Program-made: the position numbers and the translations under genes
DNA from: Sphingomonas jeddahensis
GTDB lineage: Bacteria > Pseudomonadota > Alphaproteobacteria > Sphingomonadales > Sphingomonadaceae
Direction of reading: 5' to 3'
Length of the DNA: 64,000 nucleotides
Assembly: GCF_001981525.1 (NCBI RefSeq)
Contig: NZ_MPSB01000003.1
Coordinates: 310,001 to 374,000, forward strand
Part shown: one piece after another, positions 39,701 to 49,131 of the stretch
Layout: every line of letters starts with the position of its first letter
How positions within the stretch are numbered: the first letter of the stretch is position 1
Notes under the pieces: generated by a model
Database searches by the model: none
Told to the model about the DNA's origin: nothing
The model's input: the letters and a program-made list of their open reading frames with translations, nothing else

Positions 39701-40815
39701 GCGACCAACCCGCGCTTCTCGAGTTCGGCGCGTGCGTGACTGACCTTGTCCTCGGCGGTCTGCTGAGCGACCCAATCGGCGAGGACGGCGAGCTCGGTCT
39801 CAAAATCGGCGGTGGCGCGGAAGCCCAGCTTCTCGGCCGCGAGCGAGGTGTCGCAGAAGCAGTGGCGAATGTCCCCGACGCGGGCCTTGCCGACGATCTC
39901 GGGCGTAGCGTCATTCTGCCCCATCGCGCGGCCGAGCGCTTCGGCGACTTCGGTGACCGAGCGGTCATGGCCCGAGCCGACGTTGAAGGTGCCGCCGACC
40001 GCTTCCGGGAGCACCAGCGCATCGGCGAAGGCGCGGGCGACGTCGCCGACATGGACGAAGTCGCGGCGCTGCTCGCCATCCTCGAACACCATCGGGCGCT
40101 GTTTGTTGAGCAGGCGAGAGGCGAAGATCGCCAGCACGCCGGTGTAGGGGTTGGAGAGCGCCTGGCCGGGACCATAGACGTTGAACAGGCGAAGGCAGAC
40201 GCTTTCGATGCCGTAGGGCGCGCCCATGATGTGGGTGGTGCGCTCCTGCACATATTTGTTCAGCGCGTAGATCGAGGACAAAGCGGGACGCTTGGTCTCG
40301 GGGGTGGCCACGGGGGTGAGCGGGCGGCCCTGCGCGTCGGTCGGATCCCATTGGCGCATGCCGTCGCGGATCATGCCGCGCGCCGCATCCTCGACGAGCT
40401 TGCCGTCAGCGTCGCGGTACAGGCCCTCGCCGTAAATGCTCATCGACGAGGCGGTGACGACGCGGCGCACGGGCTTGTCGATCAGGCGTTCGAACAGCAC
40501 CGCGGTGCCGACATCGTTGACCGAGGTATAGCGTTCGACCTCGTACATCGACTGGCCGACGCCGACTTCGGCGGCGAGGTGGATAATGCTGTCGACGCCG
40601 TCCAGCGCTTTCGCCACCGCGTCGCCGTCGCGCACGTCGGCGACGATCAGTTCGGCATCGGGTGAGAGATTGGCAGGGCGCTCGCCGCTGTCGCCGTGGA
40701 CTTGCGGCAGGAGGCTGTCGAGGATACGCACGCGATTACCGCGGCGGAGCAATTCGTCGGTAACGAAGCGGCCGATGAATCCGGCGCCGCCCGTGATCAG
40801 AACTTGTTCGGTCAT
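39697..40815 (-). CDS. NAD-dependent sugar-nucleotide epimerase, dTDP-L-rhamnose 4-epimerase-like
   Basis: Extended SDR enzyme of 372 residues from the ATG at 40815 (GGGGA upstream). Motifs: ITGGAGFIGRFV, LAAEVGVGQSMYEVERY, ASSMSIYGEGLY, catalytic YALNK, FNVYGPGQALSNPYTG and VGDIRHCFCD. The VGVGQSMYE, SMSIYGEG and GQALSNPYTG segments are those I associate with dTDP-rhamnose 4-epimerases; without alignment other 4-epimerases remain possible. It is the first gene of the six-gene coupled operon and has an EcfG-like promoter 65 bases upstream. Confidence 0.87.
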   Translation of the reverse strand: MTEQVLITGGAGFIGRFVTDELLRRGNRVRILDSLLPQVHGDSGERPANLSPDAELIVADVRDGDAVAKALDGVDSIIHLAAEVGVGQSMYEVERYTSVNDVGTAVLFERLIDKPVRRVVTASSMSIYGEGLYRDADGKLVEDAARGMIRDGMRQWDPTDAQGRPLTPVATPETKRPALSSIYALNKYVQERTTHIMGAPYGIESVCLRLFNVYGPGQALSNPYTGVLAIFASRLLNKQRPMVFEDGEQRRDFVHVGDVARAFADALVLPEAVGGTFNVGSGHDRSVTEVAEALGRAMGQNDATPEIVGKARVGDIRHCFCDTSLAAEKLGFRATADFETELAVLADWVAQQTAEDKVSHARAELEKRGLVA

Positions 40816-40879
40816 CAATCCCCGCTTCGTGTTTGTTCTGGTTTTCCGCCCGCTTACGGAGCGGCCCCTCGGAAGCAGG

Positions 40880-40904
40880 AACATCTTCATCTACCCTTGG
40901 TTCC
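40880..40904 (-). promoter_or_regulatory. EcfG-type promoter of the glycan operon
   Basis: On the minus strand GGAAC (40904-40900) is followed after 17 bases by GTT (40882-40880), that is GGAAC-N16-TGTT. The alphaproteobacterial general-stress sigma factor EcfG recognises GGAAC-N16/17-CGTT. The predicted start lies near 40873, 58 bases before the first ATG. One base differs from the -10 consensus. Confidence 0.5.
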
Positions 40905-40955
40905 GCTGATTTCGGAAACGATATGACTTGTTGATCCAGGTTAAGTGGTTTATTC

Positions 40956-40980
40956 GGAACGCCGCTCCGCGCGATCCGTT
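40956..40980 (+). promoter_or_regulatory. EcfG-type promoter of the histidine phosphatase gene
   Basis: GGAAC (40956-40960), a 16-base spacer, then CGTT (40977-40980): an exact match to the EcfG consensus. Transcription would begin near 40988, about 34 bases before the TTG start at 41022. It lies 51 bases from the opposed promoter of the glycan operon. Confidence 0.65.
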
Positions 40981-41021
40981 CAGGCGGCATCTTCAATATA
41001 GCTGCAAAAAGCGGGGGCTGG

Positions 41022-41612
41022 TTGACGGCGACGATTCATCTCGTGCGGCATGGCGCGCATGCCGAGGCCGGACGAATTCTCACAGGGCGCGGGGGCGATC
41101 ACGGGCTGGCACCGATCGGCCAGGAACAGGCGGCCTGGGCGGCTGGGCGGCTGCGCGACGTGGCTCTGGTGCAGTGCAGCCCGCAGCGGCGCACGCGGGA
41201 GACGGCGCAGGTAATCGCGGATGCGTTTGGCCTCGTTCCCGACGTGGTTTCAGCAATCGATGAGGTCGATTTCGGCCGCTGGACAGGGCGAGTGATCGCC
41301 GATCTCGATGGGGATCCCGAGTGGGAGCGGTGGAACGCGGCGCGCTCGACCGCCCAGGTGCCGGGTGGCGAGCGGATGACCGACGCGGTGGTGCGCGCCG
41401 TCGCGCACCTCGACGGGATGGGGCAGCGCGACTGGCCGGGCGCGATCGTCTGCGTCTCGCATTCCGACATCATCCGCGGCGTGGTGGCGCATTACATCGG
41501 GCTGTCGCTCGATCGCATCCTGTCGTTCGATGTCGATCCCGGATCGATCACTAGTTTGGTCGTCGGTAACTGGGGCGGGCGGCTGCTGTCGCTGAACGTC
41601 CGCGCAGCATGA
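41022..41612 (+). CDS. Histidine phosphatase family protein (phosphoglycerate-mutase-like)
   Basis: A cytoplasmic phosphatase of 196 residues. The catalytic LVRHGAHAE (phospho-histidine) is at the N-terminus, CSPQRRTRETA provides the second arginine, the acid is in EVDFGRWTG, and the second histidine is in VCVSHSDIIRGV. The start is a TTG at 41022 behind GCGGGGG; no ATG or GTG fits the conserved N-terminus. Substrate unknown (candidates include sugar phosphates). Divergent from the glycan operon and behind a consensus EcfG promoter. Confidence 0.9.
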   Translation: MTATIHLVRHGAHAEAGRILTGRGGDHGLAPIGQEQAAWAAGRLRDVALVQCSPQRRTRETAQVIADAFGLVPDVVSAIDEVDFGRWTGRVIADLDGDPEWERWNAARSTAQVPGGERMTDAVVRAVAHLDGMGQRDWPGAIVCVSHSDIIRGVVAHYIGLSLDRILSFDVDPGSITSLVVGNWGGRLLSLNVRAA

Positions 41613-41619
41613 CGACGGA

Positions 41620-42138
41620 TCAGTCGGTGCTTTTCTGCTCAAGCGCGTCGAGCACCTGCTCGGGCGACACGTCGCGCTTGATTTCGTCGATCTCGGGATC
41701 GCTGCTTACCCCGACCTTTTCGGCGATCTGCTCGATCATGCCGGCAAGCCGGGTCAGCTCGTGTTCGGCGAGCAGCGAGATGTGGAGATCGAGGTCGCCG
41801 CGACGATCGGCGGCCGCGGCCATGCGGTTTTGCGAGATGAGGACGAAGGTCGAAAGGAAGATCGCCTCCACCGACGCCTCCATGGCCAACACCACGAAGG
41901 TCGGGTCGAAAGGCTCGAGGCCGGGGATCCAGCCGAGGTTCCAGACGATCCAGCCGCCGAAGAGCGCGGCATGAAGCGCAACGAAGCGCATCGAGCCGGC
42001 AAAGCGCGTGATCGCGTCGGCCAGCCGGTCCCCCAGCGGGGCGTCCTTCGCCTGTTGCTCGGCACGGTCGCTCAACCGTTCGATATTGTCGCGCAGCGTC
42101 CGCGTCATTGTGGGATCGGTCATGATGGGTTCGGCCAT
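41620..42138 (-). CDS. DUF1003 membrane protein
   Basis: About 172 residues from the ATG at 42138 (start uncertain; 42123 also possible and neither has a good Shine-Dalgarno). The DUF1003 core is clear: ITRFAGSMRFVALHAALFGGWIVWN, FDPTFVVLAMEASVEAIFLSTFVLISQNR, comprising two membrane helices. A C-terminal soluble helical tail follows. Function of the family is unknown. Convergent with the histidine phosphatase, eight bases apart. Confidence 0.88.
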   Translation of the reverse strand: MAEPIMTDPTMTRTLRDNIERLSDRAEQQAKDAPLGDRLADAITRFAGSMRFVALHAALFGGWIVWNLGWIPGLEPFDPTFVVLAMEASVEAIFLSTFVLISQNRMAAAADRRGDLDLHISLLAEHELTRLAGMIEQIAEKVGVSSDPEIDEIKRDVSPEQVLDALEQKSTD

Positions 42139-42212
42139 GTTGGGCGCAACGCCCGGTCCACATTTTGGGTGCAGCAACCCAGATCATCCAAGTTTCAACG
42201 AAAGGCGGCAAC

Positions 42213-43178
42213 GTGACGGGAACCATGCAGGCGGCGGTACTCCAGGGTCCGGGCGAGATCAGGATCGAGGAGGTGCCGGTGCCGCAGCCCGGTCCGGGCG
42301 AAGTTCGGGTAAAGGTGGAGGGGTGCGGCGTATGCGCCTCCAACATCGAGCCGTGGGAGGGCCAGCCCTGGTCAAGCTGGCCGGGCGCGCCGGGGGGGCT
42401 GGGGCATGAGGCTTGGGGCGTGGTGGACGCAGTCGGGCAGGGGGTCGAGATGGCGCCCGGCACGCGCGTGACGATGCTCTCCGAACGGGCCTTCGCGGGC
42501 TATGACGTGGCCCCGGTGGAGAAAGTGGTGCCGTTACCGGAGGCGCTTGCAGGACAGCCGTTCCCGGGCGAGCCGATCGCCTGTGCGGTCAACATCTTTC
42601 GTCGCGCGCAGGTGGAGGCGGGGCAGTGGGTGGCGATCATCGGGATCGGATTCCTCGGCGCGATCCTGACGCGGCTGGCGAGCGAGGCGGGGGCGCGGGT
42701 GATCGCAATCTCGCGGCGCGACGAATCGCTCGAACTCGCCAAGCGCTTCGGGGCGGAAGTGACGATCCCGATGATCGATCATTACAAGATCATCGGCGAG
42801 GTCGGGCAGCTGACCGGCGGCGCCTTCTGCCCGCGCGTGATCGAGGCGGTGGGCAAGCAATGGCCGCTGGACCTCGCCGGCGAGTTGATCGGCTTTGGCG
42901 GACGGCTGGTGATCGCCGGCTATCACCAGGACGGGCCGCGGCAGGTCAACGTGCAGAATTGGAACTGGAAGGGCATCGACGTGGTCAATGCGCATGAGCG
43001 CGACCCGGCGGTGCAGCTGCGTGGCCTGAAGGAAGCGATCGATCTCGTGGCGAGCGGGCGACTCGATCCGACGCCGCTCTACACCGGCCGCTATCCGCTG
43101 GAGCAGCTTGGGGAGGCGCTGGCGGCGACGCGCGACAAGCCAGGGAGCTTCGTAAAGGCACTGGTTACGATGCGCTGA
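42213..43178 (+). CDS. Zinc-type medium-chain alcohol dehydrogenase (MDR family)
   Basis: About 321 residues from a GTG at 42213 (AAAGGCGG upstream) or four codons later from ATG 42225. The catalytic zinc site GCGVCASNIEPW and GLGHEAWGVVDAVG are present; the four-cysteine structural zinc loop is absent. The cofactor site is IIGIGFLGAILTRLA, where the usual GxGxxG reads GIGFLG. The family oxidises alcohols or polyols with NAD(P). Substrate not identifiable. The N-terminus overlaps no other gene but the frame reads into the DUF1003 upstream region. Confidence 0.85.
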   Translation: MTGTMQAAVLQGPGEIRIEEVPVPQPGPGEVRVKVEGCGVCASNIEPWEGQPWSSWPGAPGGLGHEAWGVVDAVGQGVEMAPGTRVTMLSERAFAGYDVAPVEKVVPLPEALAGQPFPGEPIACAVNIFRRAQVEAGQWVAIIGIGFLGAILTRLASEAGARVIAISRRDESLELAKRFGAEVTIPMIDHYKIIGEVGQLTGGAFCPRVIEAVGKQWPLDLAGELIGFGGRLVIAGYHQDGPRQVNVQNWNWKGIDVVNAHERDPAVQLRGLKEAIDLVASGRLDPTPLYTGRYPLEQLGEALAATRDKPGSFVKALVTMR

Positions 43179-43636
43179 AGAAAGTGGCGCGGCGTGAGGT
43201 ATTTTCACGTCGCGCCGCCACTGCTTTGTTCGCCAATGACTTAGCGTCTGGAGAAGTGCTCAGCGCCAATTTCGGAGCACGTTACGGAACAAAAACGGGC
43301 CGCTCATAAACACTAGGATCAACCGCGATTCGCGCTCCACGCTGCCGGTGCGATTTCGAGTATTATCCATAAGTAACAACCACTTATCACTTTTTTCCAC
43401 GCATTTGCGCGGCCCGGATCGAGTCAAGGCGGTATATTTCGGAAATGTGGCAGGAGCCGGACTTGATCGACTCACCGCCCTGTTCCTAAACCGTGATCAG
43501 TCGCCGCGGCCTTCTGCCAGCGGCGCTCAAACGAACCATCGTCGTAGCCGGCTGTGGCGGGGGCCACATCGGGGGACAGTTATATTTTGTCGAACCACGG
43601 CTGCGACCCCTTGTCGCGGCCCGAGGAGAAGTGCGC
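43179..43636. promoter_or_regulatory. dnaA upstream region with DnaA-box-like sequences
   Basis: This 458-base stretch lacks a convincing gene. Its centre is much richer in A/T than the surrounding DNA. TTATCCATA (43363-43371) differs by one base from the DnaA box TTATCCACA, TTATCACTT (43384-43392) is weaker, and TTTTCCACG (43393-43401) matches at the CCAC core. These may be sites for autoregulation of dnaA or part of an origin. No GATC- or 13-mer array was seen. Confidence 0.4.
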
Positions 43637-45022
43637 GTGCCGTTGTCACACGATCGAATTGCTGACGACAGTGACAAGGCACGAGCCTGGGCGCGGGTGC
43701 GCGCCAATCTGCGCGAGTCCGCGGGGGTGCGGCTGTTCGACCAGTGGCTAAAGCCCATGCAGCTCGACGAAGCGGGCGACGCCGATCGCGTGCGGCTGAC
43801 GCTGCCGTCGGCGTTCGCGACCAACTGGGTGCGCAGCCATTATGCCGAGCGGCTGTTTCACGAGTTCCGCGCGATCCTGCCGCACGTCCGCTCGGTCGAG
43901 GTGGAGACTGCCCCGACGCGCGCAACCGCTGCGGTGATCGCGTTGAGTGCGGTGCCTGCCGCAGCGGTGGCGCCAATCGCGCCTGCTGCCGACGAACTCG
44001 AGCGCCCTGCGCTTGAGCCGCGCTACACCTTTGACCGCTTCGTGGTGGATGGGTCCAACAAGGTCGCGTTCAACGCCGCCAGGGCGCTGGCCGAACCCGG
44101 TCCGGTTCGCTTCAGCCCTTTGTTTCTCCATTCGGGCACGGGCCAGGGCAAGACCCACCTGATGCACGCGATCGGCCACGCCTTCATGGCGGCCGAGCCA
44201 GGTGCACGCGTGATCGCCATGTCGGCGGAGCGCTTCATGTATGACTTCGTCGCCGCGCTCAGGGCACGCGACACGTTTGCGTTCAAGACGCGGCTGCGCT
44301 CAGCGGACCTGTTGCTGATCGATGATCTGCAGTTCATCGCCGGCAAGGATGCGACCCAGGAAGAATTCTTCCACACCGTCAACGAGATCATGAGCGCCGG
44401 CAAGCGGCTGGTGATTTCCGCCGATCGCTGTCCGCAGGCGCTGGACGGGATCGAACAGCGCATCGTTGGCCGTATGGCCGTAGGGCTGGTGGCCGACATC
44501 AAGGCGCCGTCGCTGGAGCTGCGCCGCACGGTGCTGGAGCGGAAGGTGGCCGATCTCGACGCCAAGGTGCCGGCTGAGGTGCTCGACATGCTGGCGGGGC
44601 GGATCACTGGCAACATCCGCGAGCTGGAAGGCGCGCTCAACCGCGTCATCGCTTATGCGCAACTGACCGGCGAAACGCTGGACCTCGACTTCGCGGTGAC
44701 GACGCTGGGCGACGTGCTGCGCGGCAGCCAACGCCACGTGACGATTGACGAGATTCAGAAGCTGGTATCGACCCATTTCGACCTGAAGCCGGTGGATCTG
44801 GTGTCGGCGCGACGCGCACGCGCGGTGGCGCGGCCGCGGCAGATCGCCATGTACCTGTCCAAGCGGCTGACCACCCGCTCCCTGCCCGAGATCGGGCGCA
44901 AGTTCGGCGGGCGGGATCACTCAACGGTGATCCATGCGGTGCGCCGGATCGAGGAGTTGCGCGACACCGATCGCGATGTGGACGGCGCGGTGCGCGCGCT
45001 GATGCGCGAGCTGGAGGGGTGA
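43637..45022 (+). CDS. dnaA: Chromosomal replication initiator DnaA
   Basis: AAA+ ATPase that melts the replication origin. 461 residues from the GTG at 43637, eight bases after GAGGAG; the frame extends further upstream but that part is not DnaA-like. Domain I begins ARAWARVRANLRESAGVRLFDQWLKP. Domain III has the Walker A GTGQGKTHL, Walker B LLIDDLQFIAGK and the sensor region. Domain IV ends with the box-recognition motif GRKFGGRDHSTVIHAV. The gene stands alone, not next to dnaN. Confidence 0.97.
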   Translation: MPLSHDRIADDSDKARAWARVRANLRESAGVRLFDQWLKPMQLDEAGDADRVRLTLPSAFATNWVRSHYAERLFHEFRAILPHVRSVEVETAPTRATAAVIALSAVPAAAVAPIAPAADELERPALEPRYTFDRFVVDGSNKVAFNAARALAEPGPVRFSPLFLHSGTGQGKTHLMHAIGHAFMAAEPGARVIAMSAERFMYDFVAALRARDTFAFKTRLRSADLLLIDDLQFIAGKDATQEEFFHTVNEIMSAGKRLVISADRCPQALDGIEQRIVGRMAVGLVADIKAPSLELRRTVLERKVADLDAKVPAEVLDMLAGRITGNIRELEGALNRVIAYAQLTGETLDLDFAVTTLGDVLRGSQRHVTIDEIQKLVSTHFDLKPVDLVSARRARAVARPRQIAMYLSKRLTTRSLPEIGRKFGGRDHSTVIHAVRRIEELRDTDRDVDGAVRALMRELEG

Positions 45023-45029
45023 CCTCAAA

Positions 45030-45159
45030 CTCCCTCTCCCCGCAAGCGGGGAAGAGGGTGGCCGAGCCGTAGGCGAGGTCGGGAGAGGGGCAGTGTTGGG
45101 GCGTGACGCTCGTGACTGCCCCTCTCCCGACCCTCTCCCCGCAAGCGGGGAGAGGGAGA
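45030..45159. repeat. Inverted pair of palindromic CTCTCCCCGCAAGCGGGG units
   Basis: Two units, each a CCCCGC-AA-GCGGGG palindrome with CCCTCTC flank, are inverted relative to each other around a central segment with the CTGCCCCTCTCCCGAC/GTCGGGAGAGGGGCAG pair. The 130-base element fills the gap between the convergent dnaA and ychF ends and probably serves as a two-way terminator. Confidence 0.8.
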
Positions 45160-45165
45160 CTTTCG

Positions 45166-46266
45166 TTAGACGTTGAAGCGGAAGAGCATCACGTCGCCGT
45201 CGTGGACAACATATTCCTTGCCTTCCTGGCGCAGCTTTCCGGCGTCGCGCGCGCCGGCTTCGCCGCCGAACGCCACGTAATCGTCGAACGCGATCGTCTC
45301 GGCGCGGATGAAGCCACGTTCGAAATCGGTGTGGATCTCGCCGGCGGCCTGCGGTGCCTTAGAGCCGGCGGGCACCGTCCAGGCGCGCGCTTCCTTGGGG
45401 CCGACGGTGAAGAAGGTGAGGAGGTTCAGCAGCTTGTACCCGGCGCGGATGACGCGGGCGAGGCCGGTTTCCTCGAGGCCCAACTCGGCGAGGAACTCGC
45501 CGCGATCCTCAGCCGGCATGGTGGCGATCTCGGCTTCGATCGCGGCGGAGACGACCACCGCCTCGGCGCCTTCGGCCGCGGCCTTCTCGAACACGCGTGC
45601 GGAAAGCGCGTTGCCGTTCGCCGCGTCGCCCTCGTCGACGTTGCAAACATAGAGCACCGGCTTGGCGGTGATCAGCTGCGCCTGGGCGAAGACACGCGCT
45701 TCCTCTACGTCTTTGGGCTGGGTCAGGCGCGCGGGCTTGCCGTCGCGCAGCAGCTCCAGCGCTTGCCCCAGCACGCTGGCGCCGATCTTGGCTTCCTTGT
45801 CGCCCTGCTGCCCCTTCTTGACGAGGTTCGGCACGCGCTTTTCGAGGCTTTCGAGGTCGGAGAGCATGAGCTCGGTCTCGACCGTCTCAGCGTCGGCGAT
45901 CGGATCCACCTTGCCCTCGACGTGCGTGACGTCACCGTCCTCGAAGCAGCGCAGCACGTGGACGATCGCGTCGACTTCGCGGATGTTGCCGAGGAACTGA
46001 TTGCCGAGCCCTTCGCCCTTGGACGCGCCGCGGACCAGGCCGGCGATGTCGACAAACGCGAGCTGCGTTTCGATGATCTTGGCCGACTTGGCGATCTCGG
46101 CCAGCTTCTGAAGCCGGGGATCGGGGACGCCGACATTGCCGACGTTCGGCTCGATCGTGCAGAACGGGTAATTCGCCGCCTGCGCCGCGGCCGTTTCGGT
46201 CAGCGCGTTGAAGAGGGTGGACTTGCCCACGTTGGGCAGGCCCACGATGCCGCAGCGGAAACCCAT
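45166..46266 (-). CDS. ychF: Redox-regulated ATPase YchF (OLA1 family)
   Basis: Obg-related P-loop protein of 366 residues. G1 is GLPNVGKSTLFNALT, G3 DIAGLVRG, and the G4 position reads NVDE rather than NKxD, the feature that gives YchF its preference for ATP. The C-terminal TGS domain has LLTFFTVGPKEARAW and HTDFERGFIRAE. It associates with ribosomes and stress responses in E. coli. Complete. Confidence 0.97.
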   Translation of the reverse strand: MGFRCGIVGLPNVGKSTLFNALTETAAAQAANYPFCTIEPNVGNVGVPDPRLQKLAEIAKSAKIIETQLAFVDIAGLVRGASKGEGLGNQFLGNIREVDAIVHVLRCFEDGDVTHVEGKVDPIADAETVETELMLSDLESLEKRVPNLVKKGQQGDKEAKIGASVLGQALELLRDGKPARLTQPKDVEEARVFAQAQLITAKPVLYVCNVDEGDAANGNALSARVFEKAAAEGAEAVVVSAAIEAEIATMPAEDRGEFLAELGLEETGLARVIRAGYKLLNLLTFFTVGPKEARAWTVPAGSKAPQAAGEIHTDFERGFIRAETIAFDDYVAFGGEAGARDAGKLRQEGKEYVVHDGDVMLFRFNV

Positions 46267-46328
46267 GTCATATCCTTGATATTCGGTGTGGCGGGGGCTT
46301 TAGTCCGCGCGATCGGTGCGCGCCACCC

Positions 46329-46913
46329 TTACCACTTGTAGTTGAAGCTGACGCTGATCCGATCGCTCTTGGCGGTACTTTGCATCACTTCGTGGCGCAG
46401 CCAGCTTTCCCACAGGAAGATGGTGCCGGGCGCTGGTTCGGCATGGACAAAGGTGTCGCCGCGGGGCGGGGCGGCCATCATCAGCCCGAGCCGCGGATCT
46501 TCGAGCCGGAGCGCGCCCGAGCCGGGCGGAACGGTGACGTAGATCGTGCCCGATACGACGCTGTGCGGGTGAATATGGCCCGAGTGGGCGCCGCCGGGCT
46601 TGAGCAAATTCACCCACAAGCTGTCGAGCTTGAGCTTCTTGCCGCCGAGCTGGAAACCGCAATCGGCGGCGAAGCGCGCGACATGGCGATCAAGGTGGCG
46701 CTTCAGGTCGGCGAAGGCGGGGTCGCGCTGGGGCAGATCATCGAGCGAGGCGTAGGAGGTGTAGCCACGATAGCCATGGTCCTTTGACCAGCGCTTGCCG
46801 GCGGTGTCGTCGCTCGCCAGCGCTCGGACGGAGGCTTCGAGCTCCTCCACAAGCGACTCGTCGCCGAGCTGGCCTTCGTAGAAGAGGGTCGGGAAGAGGG
46901 CGCGCGTGGTCAT
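46329..46913 (-). CDS. Putative 2OG-Fe(II) oxygenase (TIGR02466-like)
   Basis: A cytoplasmic protein of 194 residues from the ATG at 46913. It has the double-stranded beta-helix pattern: LWVNLLKPGGAHSGHIHPHSVVSGTIYV carries the H-x-H metal region, and FLWESWLRHEV carries the distal histidine, followed by RISVSFNYKW. This matches the family annotated as putative 2-oxoglutarate/Fe(II) oxygenase. The substrate is unknown. A second protein with a similar C-terminal domain is encoded at 52128-53513. Confidence 0.75.
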   Translation of the reverse strand: MTTRALFPTLFYEGQLGDESLVEELEASVRALASDDTAGKRWSKDHGYRGYTSYASLDDLPQRDPAFADLKRHLDRHVARFAADCGFQLGGKKLKLDSLWVNLLKPGGAHSGHIHPHSVVSGTIYVTVPPGSGALRLEDPRLGLMMAAPPRGDTFVHAEPAPGTIFLWESWLRHEVMQSTAKSDRISVSFNYKW

Positions 46914-46974
46914 GGCTGCGGGGTAAGGTGCGGGCCGTGGGTTGCCAAGCGCGCGAGGCGCCGAAGTGCTGTCG

Positions 46975-48269
<1,295 letters not shown>

Positions 48270-48273
48270 CTAA

Positions 48274-48294
48274 CGCTTTAGTGAAACTAAAGCG
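48274..48294. repeat. Perfect nine-base palindrome upstream of obgE
   Basis: CGCTTTAGT-GAA-ACTAAAGCG gives a nine-base stem with a three-base loop, 14 bases upstream of the obgE start. No T run follows. It may be an operator or a stem in the obgE leader. The rest of the 168-base gap has a weaker ACCCCG/CGGGGT hairpin near 48379-48398. Confidence 0.6.
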
Positions 48295-48428
48295 ACACGG
48301 GAGCGCGCCCGGCCGGCGCGGCGGAAAGCCGCGACCGACGATGCGGCTTCTTAGGAGGTTGGTAAAAGAAGAAGCGGGACCCCGGATCAAGTCGGGGTTG
48401 TCGGGGGGATGGGCGATACGGGAGCGCC

Positions 48429-49010
48429 TTACTTCCGCCGATCCGCCAGCAGCATCCCGCGCGCGAGTTGCCGTGCCGTTTCGCGGGGCAGGCCGAGCGC
48501 CTTGGCCATCGACGAGCCGAGCAAGGCGTCGCCCAGCGCCATCAGCACCAGTTGCAGCGTCTCCTCGCGGATCGGTGCGCCGCTGTTCTTGTGATCCTGC
48601 GCCAGATCTTCAACCAGGTCGTGGATTGCGGTGAGGATAGGATCGAGCGCATTCTCGTTGCCCGACAGAATCATCCAGCTGGCCAGCGCCCCGGCGCCGT
48701 TGCGACCGAAGGCGTCAAAGGTGAGATCGACCACTTCCGCAGGATCCTCGGCTTCGCGCGAGCGGATCACCGCCGCCTTGATCGTTCCGACAATTCGCGC
48801 CGCCAAATCGGCGATCAGCGCCTTTTGCAGCCCCTCTGCGGAGCCGAAGTGGTGCAGCAGATTGGCGTGCGTTCGGCCGATGCGCGCGCCCACCGCCTTC
48901 AGCGTCACCGCTTGCGGGCCGACTTCAACCAGCAGCGCGCGGGCAGCGGACAGCGCAGCGGCACGCGATTCTTCAGGGCTGAGGCGGCGGCGTAGCGGCG
49001 TGACGGACAT
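48429..49010 (-). CDS. TetR/AcrR-family transcriptional regulator
   Basis: 193 residues. The N-terminal helix-turn-helix has the TetR signature SAARALLVEVGPQAVTLKAVGARIGRTHANLLHHFGSAEGL in pieces recognisable as helices 1-4, where LLHHFGS corresponds to the usual LYYHFGSK-type element. The C-terminal ligand domain is not distinctive. No obvious target is adjacent. Same strand as obgE, with no strong terminator between. Confidence 0.85.
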   Translation of the reverse strand: MSVTPLRRRLSPEESRAAALSAARALLVEVGPQAVTLKAVGARIGRTHANLLHHFGSAEGLQKALIADLAARIVGTIKAAVIRSREAEDPAEVVDLTFDAFGRNGAGALASWMILSGNENALDPILTAIHDLVEDLAQDHKNSGAPIREETLQLVLMALGDALLGSSMAKALGLPRETARQLARGMLLADRRK

Positions 49011-49131
49011 TTAAGCGGCTGTCGGCGGATCGCCGCGCATTTGCAATCCCGGCTGAGGGACATGCCACCAGCGGAGCGCTTGCGGCATGTCCTCGACGTT
49101 GCTCGGGATGAGCGGCGGGGTGGGCAGTCGT

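Noticed and set aside
41639..42463. 274-codon minus-strand frame overlapping the DUF1003 gene
   Set aside because: Different frame over DUF1003 and the MDR gene; proline/arginine-rich shadow without motifs.
43260..43475. 71-codon minus-strand frame upstream of dnaA
   Set aside because: No Shine-Dalgarno, no motif, and it spans the AT-rich probable regulatory region.
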